Shown: positions 1 to 6,002 of the stretch, in pieces
How positions within the stretch are numbered: position 1 is the stretch's first letter
How the letters are laid out: each line of letters opens with the position of its first letter
Program-made: the position numbers and the translations under genes
NCBI GenBank assembly: GCA_937864895.1
Contig: CALMDF010000178.1
Coordinates: 1 to 9,437, forward strand
Reading direction: 5' to 3'
Length of the DNA stretch: 9,437 bases
Source of the DNA: an uncultured Holophagales bacterium
GTDB taxonomy: Bacteria; Acidobacteriota; Thermoanaerobaculia; UBA5066
The notes under the pieces: model-generated
Seen by the model: only the letters and a program-made list of their open reading frames with translations
Databases searched by the model: none
Told to the model about the DNA's origin: nothing

Positions 1-1261
1 CGGTGAGGGACGCCTTGACCGCGATCTCGGCCGTCTCGAAGTCGCGGATCTCGCCGACGAGGATGATGTTCGGGTCCTGGCGCAGGAAGGAGCGGAGGGC
101 CGCGGCGAAATTCAGGCCGATCGAGTCCTTCATCTGCACCTGGTTGATGCCGGGCAGGTTGAACTCGACCGGGTCCTCGGCCGTCATGATGTTCGTGTCG
201 GGGGTGTTGATCCTCGAGAGGGCCGAGTAGAGGGTGTTCGTCTTGCCCGAGCCGGTGGGTCCCGTGACGAGCACCATCCCCCAGGGGCGCATGATCGCCT
301 TCTCGAACCTCTGGAGGCTCGACTTCTCGAAGCCCAGCTTCGTCATGTCGAGCATGAGGTTGTCCTTGTCGAGGAGGCGGCAGACGATCTTCTCGCCGAA
401 GAGGGTCGGCAGGACGCTGACGCGGTAGTCGAGCTCCTTGACCTTCCCCGAGAGCTTCATCTTGATCTTGATGCGCCCGTCCTGCGGGAGCCTCTTCTCG
501 GCGATGTCGAGCTTCGCGAGGATCTTGATGCGCGAGGCGATGGCCTCCTTCAGCTTGGAGGGCGGGTTCATCACCTCCTGCAGGATGCCGTCCACCCGGT
601 AGCGGACCCGGTACTCCTTCTCGTAGGGCTCGACGTGGATGTCCGAGGCGCCGCGCTTGATCGCGTCCGTCAGGATGATGTTGACGAGCCGGACGACCGG
701 GGCCTCCTCGCCCTCCTCGACGAGCTTCTCGAGGTCGATGGCGTCCTGCTCCTCCTCGTCGACGACCTCGAGCGAGGTGTCGGAGGCGTCGACGGCGGAC
801 ATCTCCTCCATGACCTTCTTGAGCTCGAGGGCGTGGGAGGCGCCGTAGTTCCGGTCGATGGAGTGCTGGAGCGCGATCTCCGAGGCCACGACCGGCTCGA
901 CGTTGTAGCCGGTCATGAACTTCAGGTCGTCCATGGCGAAGACGTTCGTCGGGTCGGCCATCGCGATCGTCAGCGTCGCGCCCGTCTTGTTGACCGGCAG
1001 GATGTTGTACTTGCGCGCGACGTCCGCCGGCACGAGCTTCAGGACGTTCGGGTCGATCTCGAAGTGCGAGAGGTTGATCGACGGGACGCCGAACTGGGCC
1101 GAGAGCGTCTCGGTGATGTCGTCCTCGCTGACGAAGCCGAGGCGCACGAGGGCCTCCCCCAGCTTCACGCCCGAGTCCTTCTGGAGCTTCAGCGCCGCCG
1201 CGAGCTGCTCCCCGTTGATGAGCTTCGCCTTCTGGAGAAGTTCTCCCAGTTTGACCGCCAT
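1..1261 (-). CDS. pilB: Type IV pilus assembly ATPase PilB (GspE/PulE family), 3' end missing
   Basis: Hexameric cytoplasmic ATPase that powers pilus extension by loading pilin subunits at the inner membrane. About 420 N-terminal residues are visible; PilB proteins are usually about 565, so the His box, the zinc-binding tetracysteine and the rest lie beyond the left edge. Residues about 1-145 form a T2SSE-N/MshEN domain with two similar 'KLGE.L' repeats (4-7 and 33-36). An acidic linker follows (about 150-187). The ATPase core has Walker A GPTGSGKT at 334-341 (bases 239-262), an Asp box around AEDPVEF (361-367) and Walker B ending LVGEIRD (401-407, Glu404). The ATG at 1261 matches the usual start, MAVKLGELL. 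No Shine-Dalgarno is visible; a -10-like TATCAT sits 7 nt upstream. The gene follows DUF3108 by 46 nt. PilB rather than GspE is chosen from overall resemblance; a GspE/MshE role is less likely but possible. Confidence 0.93.
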   Translation of the reverse strand, partial: MAVKLGELLQKAKLINGEQLAAALKLQKDSGVKLGEALVRLGFVSEDDITETLSAQFGVPSINLSHFEIDPNVLKLVPADVARKYNILPVNKTGATLTIAMADPTNVFAMDDLKFMTGYNVEPVVASEIALQHSIDRNYGASHALELKKVMEEMSAVDASDTSLEVVDEEEQDAIDLEKLVEEGEEAPVVRLVNIILTDAIKRGASDIHVEPYEKEYRVRYRVDGILQEVMNPPSKLKEAIASRIKILAKLDIAEKRLPQDGRIKIKMKLSGKVKELDYRVSVLPTLFGEKIVCRLLDKDNLMLDMTKLGFEKSSLQRFEKAIMRPWGMVLVTGPTGSGKTNTLYSALSRINTPDTNIMTAEDPVEFNLPGINQVQMKDSIGLNFAAALRSFLRQDPNIILVGEIRDFETAEIAVKASLT

Positions 1262-1268
1262 GCGGGCA

Positions 1269-1274
1269 ATGATA
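1269..1274 (-). promoter_or_regulatory. Possible -10 box for pilB (leaderless start)
   Basis: On the minus strand this reads TATCAT, matching 5 of 6 positions of TATAAT, and ends 7 nt before the pilB ATG. Transcription would start at or next to the start codon. No -35 box is evident at 16-18 nt spacing and no Shine-Dalgarno is seen, which fits a leaderless mRNA but does not prove it. pilB could also be read through from the DUF3108 gene. Confidence 0.35.
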
Positions 1275-1307
1275 GTCGGTCGTACGCCCGGCGGCGGTCC
1301 CGGTCTC

Positions 1308-2213
1308 TCAGCGCGCCGGGGAGGGGGGCTCGGGGGGGGCCGGGGGGGAGGGCGCCTCTCCGCTGACCCGGGTCAGCCGCGCCGTCACCGAGCCGATCGG
1401 CAGGATCGACCTGGCCATCACCGGCAGCCTGCGGGCGTCGTCGCTGAACCAGAGGAAGAGCTTCTTCCCCTCGTTGCGGTCCGCGGTCGAGGACGGGTCG
1501 TGCATCCGGGGCTGGACCTTGAGGGCGTCGAAGACCCCGAGCTCCGTCTCGACCTTCTCCCTCCCCAGCACGGCGACCACGAGCCGGTAGAGCTTCCCGC
1601 GGGAGTAGAGGTCGACGCGCGTCTCGGTCCCGGGAGAAAGCGGGACCGTCCTCATGAAATAGAAGGACGAGATGACGTCCTGGAACCGTTCCGGGATCGG
1701 CCCGACCCCGCGGAGCTCCTTGGCGTCCCTCCAGGTCGCGATCCGTCGAGACAGGTCGAACTCCTCGACCTCGTCGGAGACGTAGCGGCCCTCCCGGGCG
1801 TGCTTCTCGAAGCGCACGGGGGTGAAGTCCCTCGCGTCGATCCAGGTCTCGTAGCGCGTGTCGACGGGGTAGAACTTCGAGACGTAGTCGTTCGAGACGG
1901 CCGAGAGGCTGATCCGGTGGACGGGAACCCCGTCCGGGCTGGCCTCGCGGGAGGTCTCGAGCGTCATCTCCCCCCCCTCGATCTTGAGCCAGGAGATCGT
2001 GTAGACGAGCGTCTCCCCGGCCTCGAAGGGAACCGGGGCGAGCTTGTCCTTCGGGAGCTCCACCCTCCCGAGGTTCGGGAGGACGTTCGCCGTGACGGAC
2101 GCCGCGAGGGGCCCGGCCAGCGCGAGGGCGAGGAAGGCGGAGAGCGACCTATGTCGCCTGCGGGGCGTCGGAGGGCTCGGCGAGGAGCGCGAGAGAGGCG
2201 TGGAGGACGACAT
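1308..2213 (-). CDS. DUF3108 domain exported protein
   Basis: A 301-residue protein of unknown function with a DUF3108-type body (residues about 60-283). Visible family-like stretches include FEAGETLVYTISWL (63-76), SAVSNDYVSKFYPVDTRYETWID (in part, 104-126), SSFYFMRT (182-189) and the end region LFLWFSDDARRLPV (252-265). The N-terminus has an Arg-rich stretch (RRRHR, 18-22) and then a hydrophobic run to about residue 41, consistent with a Sec signal peptide and a periplasmic or outer-membrane location. The C-terminus (286-301) is a Pro/Ser/Ala low-complexity tail encoded by long C runs. The ATG at 2213 is the only canonical start that keeps the signal peptide, but it lies 65 nt inside the end of the upstream glycosyltransferase gene and has no strong ribosome site. 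The frame stays open further upstream, so the start is uncertain. It sits between an LPS gene and pilB, suggesting an envelope role. Confidence 0.82.
   Translation of the reverse strand: MSSSTPLSRSSPSPPTPRRRHRSLSAFLALALAGPLAASVTANVLPNLGRVELPKDKLAPVPFEAGETLVYTISWLKIEGGEMTLETSREASPDGVPVHRISLSAVSNDYVSKFYPVDTRYETWIDARDFTPVRFEKHAREGRYVSDEVEEFDLSRRIATWRDAKELRGVGPIPERFQDVISSFYFMRTVPLSPGTETRVDLYSRGKLYRLVVAVLGREKVETELGVFDALKVQPRMHDPSSTADRNEGKKLFLWFSDDARRLPVMARSILPIGSVTARLTRVSGEAPSPPAPPEPPSPAR
1323..1352. repeat. Clustered long G tracts (G6, G8, G7, G3)
   Basis: On the plus strand, runs of six (1323-1328), eight (1332-1339), seven (1342-1348) and three (1350-1352) G residues are separated by 1-3 bases. 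They encode the Pro-rich tail of the DUF3108 protein on the other strand. The spacing meets the usual pattern for a potential G-quadruplex, and the 8-base run is prone to slippage. Confidence 0.7.
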
Positions 2214-3174
2214 CGGACGTGAGCCCCGGAAGGCCGGCAAGGCCGGCATTGTAGGCCCCGCTCCCGTCCCGCAAGATCCGGACCCGGGGCCCCACGGGGC
2301 CGAACCGCACGGGATCGGTCGGCCCGTAGAGCGCGATCGTGGGGGTCCCGGCGGCGGCGGCGAGGTGCGTCGGCCCGGTGTCCGCGCCGACGAAGAGGGA
2401 GGCGCGGGCGGCGAGACGGGCCGAGGCGGCCGGCGGGCTCGCAGGGGCCAGGGAGGCGGCCCCGCCCGAGAGCTCGACGATGCCCTCGGCCCTTTCGCGC
2501 TCTCCGGGGCCCCAGCGAAGCACCGGCTCGAGGCCCTTCGCCGCGAGGGCGCGGCAGAAGGCGGCCGTCGCGGCGGGGGCCCATTCCTTCGTCGGCCGCG
2601 AGGAAAAGGGCTGGAGGAGGGCGAAGGGGCGGGCGGACCTCGCGGCGAGCCAGGCGTCCACCTCCGGGGCCGGCCTCTCGACGAGGTGCGACACGTCGGG
2701 GACCCGCGGAAACCCCGACCTCCCGAGGACCCTTTCCCCGAGGGCGAGCCCGCGGTCGACGACGTGGGTCCCGGGCGGGACCTCGACCCTCTCCGACGTC
2801 GTGAGGGCATTCACCCTTTCGGTCGCCGTCCGGAACCCGAACCCGACCTTCCGCCGCGAGCGCGCGGCGAGCGTGATCCAGGCGGATTTCAGGAGTCCCT
2901 GGGCGTCGACGACGACGTCCGGCTCGAAGGCCCGGAGCGCCGAGAGGAACGTCCGGAGCTCGCGGCGCGTCGCCGCCGAGAGCGGGTGGCGCCTCCAGGC
3001 GCGCGTCGTCGCCACGAGGACCTCGTCCACGTAGGGCGCTCCCTCGACGAGACCCGCGAGAGGGCCCTCGACGGCCCACGCGAGGCGGTCGCCCTCGCCA
3101 CGGAGCGCCCTGGCGAGCGGGAGGGTGAAGACGACGTCGCCGAACGACGAGAGGCGGACGAGGAGAATCTTCAT
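2149..3174 (-). CDS. Glycosyltransferase family 9, heptosyltransferase I (WaaC)-like
   Basis: A 341-residue cytoplasmic GT-B enzyme likely to transfer a heptose from an ADP-activated donor to the Kdo of LPS inner core. The N-terminus (SSFGDV, 9-14) places Asp13 where the catalytic Asp13 of WaaC lies. RPTKEWA (193-199, Lys196) and GADTGPTH (263-270, Asp265), followed by LYGPTDP (282-288), correspond to the WaaC Lys192 and Asp261 regions; the YGPTDP form resembles WaaC more than WaaF. Length matches the family. The ATG at 3174 gives the expected MKILLVRLSSFGD start. It lies 23 bp from the divergent HNH gene and its 3' end overlaps the DUF3108 start by 65 nt. The exact acceptor, and whether heptose is the sugar, cannot be told from sequence, so no symbol is given. 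Confidence 0.88.
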   Translation of the reverse strand: MKILLVRLSSFGDVVFTLPLARALRGEGDRLAWAVEGPLAGLVEGAPYVDEVLVATTRAWRRHPLSAATRRELRTFLSALRAFEPDVVVDAQGLLKSAWITLAARSRRKVGFGFRTATERVNALTTSERVEVPPGTHVVDRGLALGERVLGRSGFPRVPDVSHLVERPAPEVDAWLAARSARPFALLQPFSSRPTKEWAPAATAAFCRALAAKGLEPVLRWGPGERERAEGIVELSGGAASLAPASPPAASARLAARASLFVGADTGPTHLAAAAGTPTIALYGPTDPVRFGPVGPRVRILRDGSGAYNAGLAGLPGLTSDVVLHASLALLAEPSDAPQAT

Positions 3175-3185
3175 CGGCGTTTCGG

Positions 3186-3191
3186 TATTCT
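3186..3191 (+). promoter_or_regulatory. Possible -10 box for the HNH gene (leaderless start)
   Basis: TATTCT fits the TANNNT core of a -10 box and ends 6 nt before the ATG at 3198, so transcription would begin at about the A of the start codon. The 23-bp gap between the divergent genes has no Shine-Dalgarno for the HNH gene, which agrees with a leaderless transcript. No convincing -35 was found inside the neighbouring gene. Confidence 0.4.
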
Positions 3192-3197
3192 CCCCTC

Positions 3198-3785
3198 ATG
3201 GTGCTCGACGCGCCGGTTCTCGTCCTGAACCGGTCCTTCGCCGCCCTCGCCCTCACGGACGCGCGACGCGGGTTCACGCTCTTCTACAAGGGCCACGTCC
3301 GGGCCGTCCTCCCCGACTTCACGACGTACGACTGGGACGAGTGGTGCGACATCCCCGTCCAGCCGGGGGACTCCGACGTCGTCCGCACCCCGAGCTTCGT
3401 CCTCAAGGTGCCGCACGTCATCCAGCTCCTCTCGTGCGACCGGCCCCCGCGGTACGACGTGAAGTTCTCGAGGCACAACATCTACGTGAGGGACGGCACC
3501 CGGTGTCAGTACTGCGGCCGGCGGTTCCCGACCTCGGAGCTGTCGCTTGACCACGTCGTTCCCCTCTCCCGCGGCGGCGTCTCGTCCTGGGAGAACGTCG
3601 TCTGCGCCTGCCTGAAGTGCAACGTGAGGAAGGGGAACCGGCTCCCCGACGAGGCGGGGATGGCCCTCCGCCGCCCGCCCGCCCGCCCGAAGGCCTCGCC
3701 CCTCGGGCTCCTGGCGCCGGTCCGGATCCATCCCGCCTGGAAGAACTTTCTCGACGTCGCCTACTGGAACGTCGAGCTCGGCTGA
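3198..3785 (+). CDS. Stand-alone HNH endonuclease (McrA-like, with N-terminal PLMP-like region)
   Basis: A 195-residue protein with a zinc-type HNH nuclease domain (about 98-150): CQYC (103-106), LDHVVPLSRGG (117-127, with Asp118-His119), WEN (131-133, Asn133), CLKC (138-141) and KGNR (145-148). The metal and catalytic residues are complete, so it should be active. Residues 6-40 (VLVLN, then DARRGFTLFYKGHVRAV) resemble the small domain in front of HNH in a widespread family of about 190-residue bacterial proteins, and loosely the PLMP domain of IscB/IshB proteins. Family function is unknown; DNA repair, restriction-like and mobile-element roles have all been considered for HNH proteins. A Pro/Ala/Arg linker (159-168), encoded by GCCC repeats, precedes a C-terminal end rich in aromatic residues. 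It is divergent from GT9 and followed by a structured non-coding region on the same strand. Confidence 0.9.
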   Translation: MVLDAPVLVLNRSFAALALTDARRGFTLFYKGHVRAVLPDFTTYDWDEWCDIPVQPGDSDVVRTPSFVLKVPHVIQLLSCDRPPRYDVKFSRHNIYVRDGTRCQYCGRRFPTSELSLDHVVPLSRGGVSSWENVVCACLKCNVRKGNRLPDEAGMALRRPPARPKASPLGLLAPVRIHPAWKNFLDVAYWNVELG

Positions 3786-3816
3786 CCCCGTGCCCGCCCG
3801 CGGCATTCGGGTCAGC
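3781..3816 (+). repeat. Inverted repeat overlapping the HNH stop codon
   Basis: GCTGACCC (3781-3788) and GGGTCAGC (3809-3816) are perfect 8-bp complements with a 20-nt GC-rich loop. The TGA stop (3783-3785) lies in the left arm. No T-run follows, so it is not a classic intrinsic terminator. It may protect the mRNA 3' end, attenuate read-through, or mark the start of the structured region downstream. Confidence 0.6.
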
Positions 3817-3859
3817 CTGGGTGCACGGAATGGGGTACCCGGCCCCCCGGCCGCCCGGG

Positions 3860-4079
3860 CCGGAGCTCCGGGCGTGTTGCTTCAACTCTCTCTTATTGAA
3901 GCACTTGTACGTGGCGCACGGATGTGACCCGAGCCTTGGCAGGAAGGTTGTAAGGGAGTCGGCAGCCGGTGTGCGCCAGGAACGGCCCCCCCCGGCTCCG
4001 GAGGAAAGCAGGAAGTAAGCGCACCAGACAGCCCGAGCTTCAAGGAACCCCGGCCGAGAGGCCGGGGTTCTTCAATTTG
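3860..4079 (+). ncRNA. Candidate structured non-coding RNA, class unknown
   Basis: The gap between the convergent HNH and acyltransferase genes has no supportable ORF but is rich in structure on the plus strand. Visible elements are a 12-base palindrome CCGGAGCTCCGG (3860-3871); a hairpin with 7-bp arms GCTTCAA/TTGAAGC (3879-3885/3896-3902) and a 10-nt pyrimidine-rich loop; a stem GTGCGC/GCGCAC (3971-3976/4019-4024); a small CCTT/AAGG hairpin (3934-3937/3944-3947); and a strong terminator at 4045-4070. The A/T-richer stretch at 3876-3910 stands out from the surrounding GC-rich DNA. I tried signal recognition particle RNA, RNase P RNA, tmRNA and tRNA and could not match their conserved cores. 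The 5' end is not defined and no good promoter was found. It could also be only a long 3' UTR of the HNH gene. Confidence 0.35.
4045..4079 (+). terminator. Rho-independent terminator with GAGA tetraloop
   Basis: GAACCCCGGCC (4045-4055) and GGCCGGGGTTC (4060-4070) form a perfect 11-bp stem closed by a GAGA (GNRA) loop, followed by TTCTTCAATTT (4069-4079 including the stem end). The T-rich side is on the plus strand, so it mainly ends transcription from the HNH/ncRNA side. It may also serve the minus-strand lpxL gene, whose stop codon (4072-4074) lies in the tail. Confidence 0.85.
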
Positions 4080-4974
4080 GGGGGTCGGCTCGCCAGCGGT
4101 CGTGGAGCCAGAGCCACTGCTCCGGCGCGGCCCGGACCTGGCTCTCGACGAGGGCCGCGACCCGGGCCGTCAGGGGCTCGACCTCCCTTTCCTCGGGAGG
4201 AAGGGCCCTGACGTCGATCGGCGGGCCGTAGACGAGCCGGTACCGGCCGGGCGCCACGCGCAGGCAGACGACCGGGAGAATGAGGGCGCCGGTCTTCTCC
4301 GCGAGCCTCGCGATGGAAGACGTCGTCGCGGCGGGCCTCCCGAAGAAGGGGACGACGACGGCGTCGGGCGGACGGGCGCGCTGGTCGCCCAGGATTCCGA
4401 CGACGCCCCCCGCGCGGAGCGCCTTCAGGAGCGTCCGGGCGGCCTCCCTCTTGCTAACGACCCGGCACCCGGTCCGCTCCCGCATCGCCGTGAGGCGGGC
4501 GTCGAGGAGCGGGTTGTCGAGGGGGCGCGCCACGACCGTCACGGGAATCCCGTGCGCGCCCGTGACGAGCGCCGCCCACTCCCAGTTCCCGAGGTGGGGC
4601 GTCGCGAAGAAGACGCCCCGGCCGGAACCGGCGGCCGCGCGGGCGTTCTCGAGCCCGGCGACCTCGACGCGGGAAAGGAGGCTCGGGACCGGCTCCGTCT
4701 CGGAGCGAAGCAGGTCGGCGGCGAGGCCCCCGAAGTGCGCGAAGACCTCCCGGCCGAGCCTTTCGACCTCGGGGGCGGGGCGTTCGGGAAAGGCCAGCGC
4801 GAGGTTCGTCGTGACGAGCCGGCGGCGGCGGGCGTCGAGGCGCCTGTAGAGGAGGCCGGCGGCCCGGCCGACCCTGTCGGCGAGCCGGGGGGAGAGGAGC
4901 CGGAAAAAGCTCCGCAGGAGGAGGTAGGCCACGAGCTCGAGCCGGTTGCGCAGGGCGCTCCTCGCAGCGGCCAC
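4072..4974 (-). CDS. lpxL: Lipid A lysophospholipid acyltransferase (LpxL/HtrB family)
   Basis: A 300-residue inner-membrane enzyme that adds a secondary acyl chain to Kdo-lipid A. The N-terminal hydrophobic helix (about 12-28) is the usual anchor. The catalytic H-X4-E motif is seen as HLGNWE (127-132), followed by GILGDQRA (193-200), the VPFFGRPA region (208-215) and the C-terminal WLWLHDRW (287-294), all typical of the family and giving full length. The GTG at 4974 begins 2 nt after the lpxK stop (4977-4979) and has AGGAGG 11 nt upstream, so translation is probably coupled. The reading frame continues open far upstream inside lpxK, but that is the shadow frame. It ends in the tail of the terminator shared with the convergent region. 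The acyl chain length and the position acylated (LpxL, LpxM or LpxP type) cannot be told. Confidence 0.9.
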   Translation of the reverse strand: MAAARSALRNRLELVAYLLLRSFFRLLSPRLADRVGRAAGLLYRRLDARRRRLVTTNLALAFPERPAPEVERLGREVFAHFGGLAADLLRSETEPVPSLLSRVEVAGLENARAAAGSGRGVFFATPHLGNWEWAALVTGAHGIPVTVVARPLDNPLLDARLTAMRERTGCRVVSKREAARTLLKALRAGGVVGILGDQRARPPDAVVVPFFGRPAATTSSIARLAEKTGALILPVVCLRVAPGRYRLVYGPPIDVRALPPEEREVEPLTARVAALVESQVRAAPEQWLWLHDRWRADPPN

Positions 4975-4976
4975 GG

Positions 4977-6002
4977 CTAGGACGGCCTCCTCGAGAGGAG
5001 GGAGAGGACCTCCGAGACGAAGGCGGCCTCGACGACGCGTGCCTCCACGGCCACCCGGAAGATGGGGACGGACAGCACGGCTTCCAGCTTGACGGCGTCC
5101 TTTTCCGTCGTCACGACGGCCGTCGCCCCGGTCTCCTCCAGGGCGCGTTCGATCCGCCCGGCGGTGACGGGCCCGTAGGCCTCGTGGTCCCGGAACGAGA
5201 GGAGCTCCGCCGGGGAGACTCCGATCGACGAGAGGGTCGAGAGGAACGAGCCGGGGCGGGCGATGCCGGCGACGGCGACCGTCGTCCCGGCGGGAAGGTC
5301 CGCGGGGTCGACCGGCCGTCCCTCCCTGTCCCGGATGCCGAGGACTTCCGTCCGGGCCCGGAAGACGGGGACCCCGGGCGCGTGGAGGCCGGCAAGCTCG
5401 AGCGCCGCCGCGGGGTCCGACTGCTCGGTCTTCGTGACGACGATCAGGTCGGCCCGGGCGAGGGCGGAGAGGGGCTCGCGAAGGAGCCCGGCGGGGAGGA
5501 GCGCTCCCCCCGCCGCGGGGTCGGTCGCGTCGAGGAGGACGATGTCGACGTCCCGGGCGAGGCCGACGTGGGAGAACCCGTCGTCGAGGAGGTGGACTCC
5601 GACCGGCGCCTCGAGCGTCTCGGCGCGGGCGGCGGCCCGCACGCGCCGGGCGTCGGCGACGATCGGGACGGACGGGAGCGCCCGCGCGAGGAGAGCCGGC
5701 TCGTCCCCTGAGGCGGAGACGCTCGCGACCGTCCCCCGTCCGTCGGAGACGACGACGGTCCCGCGGCTCTTCCGCCCGTACCCGCGCGTCAGGATGGCGG
5801 GGGAATGGCCCCGCTTCGAGAGCTCGCCCGCGAGCCATCGGACGAAGGGCGTCTTGCCGGTCCCCCCGGCCGCGACGTTCCCGACGGAGACGACGGGCCG
5901 CGCGGCTCGACGGACGGAGAAGAACCCCCGGCGGTAGAGGTCGAGGCGCAGGGCGACTCCGGCGCCGTAGAGGCGCGACAGCGGGAGGAGGAGGCTCCTC
6001 AA
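4977..6002 (-). CDS. lpxK: Tetraacyldisaccharide 4'-kinase (LpxK)
   Basis: Phosphorylates the 4' position of the lipid A disaccharide at the cytoplasmic face of the inner membrane, using ATP. The protein is 341 residues (E. coli LpxK is 328). The N-terminal LLLPLSRLYG segment (4-13) is the family's membrane-associated start. The P-loop GGTGKTP lies at 46-52, the LTRGYG stretch at 71-76, the DDGFSH motif (equivalent of DDGLQH) at 140-145, the RDHEAYG region at 271-277 and TTEKDAVK at 298-305. The start is TTG at 6002, whose bases overlap the kdtA stop (TTGA arrangement), with GGAG 8 nt upstream; no ATG exists near the N-terminal motif. It is the second gene of the kdtA-lpxK-lpxL operon. In biosynthetic order LpxK acts before KdtA, which acts before LpxL. 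Confidence 0.95.
   Translation of the reverse strand: MRSLLLPLSRLYGAGVALRLDLYRRGFFSVRRAARPVVSVGNVAAGGTGKTPFVRWLAGELSKRGHSPAILTRGYGRKSRGTVVVSDGRGTVASVSASGDEPALLARALPSVPIVADARRVRAAARAETLEAPVGVHLLDDGFSHVGLARDVDIVLLDATDPAAGGALLPAGLLREPLSALARADLIVVTKTEQSDPAAALELAGLHAPGVPVFRARTEVLGIRDREGRPVDPADLPAGTTVAVAGIARPGSFLSTLSSIGVSPAELLSFRDHEAYGPVTAGRIERALEETGATAVVTTEKDAVKLEAVLSVPIFRVAVEARVVEAAFVSEVLSLLSRRPS

Noticed and set aside
915..2222. Long plus-strand ORF of 435 codons opposite pilB and DUF3108
   Set aside because: Its translation is low-complexity Arg/Gly/Pro-rich, typical of antisense frames in GC-rich DNA, and the opposite strand encodes recognisable families.
2229..2247. Tandem 9-base repeat AGGCCGGCA in the GT9 gene
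   Set aside because: Explained by two successive Ala-Gly-Leu codon sets in coding sequence; only two copies.
2044..3228. Plus-strand ORF of 394 codons opposite the glycosyltransferase
   Set aside because: Shadow frame of the GT9 gene; no motif, and it would overlap the HNH gene start.
3671..3689. GCCC tandem repeats in the HNH gene
   Set aside because: Simple-sequence coding for an Ala/Arg/Pro linker; common in GC-rich genomes.
3998..4011. CCGGAGGAAAGCAG resembles the SRP RNA apical core
   Set aside because: It differs from the CCGGAAGGAAGCAG core and lacks the matching 5' strand directly before the tetraloop. A covariance model search would settle it.
4000..4045. GAGGAAAG and ACAG...CCCG fragments recalling RNase P RNA conserved regions
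   Set aside because: They are only about 20 nt apart and the other conserved regions are absent, so the arrangement does not fit RNase P.
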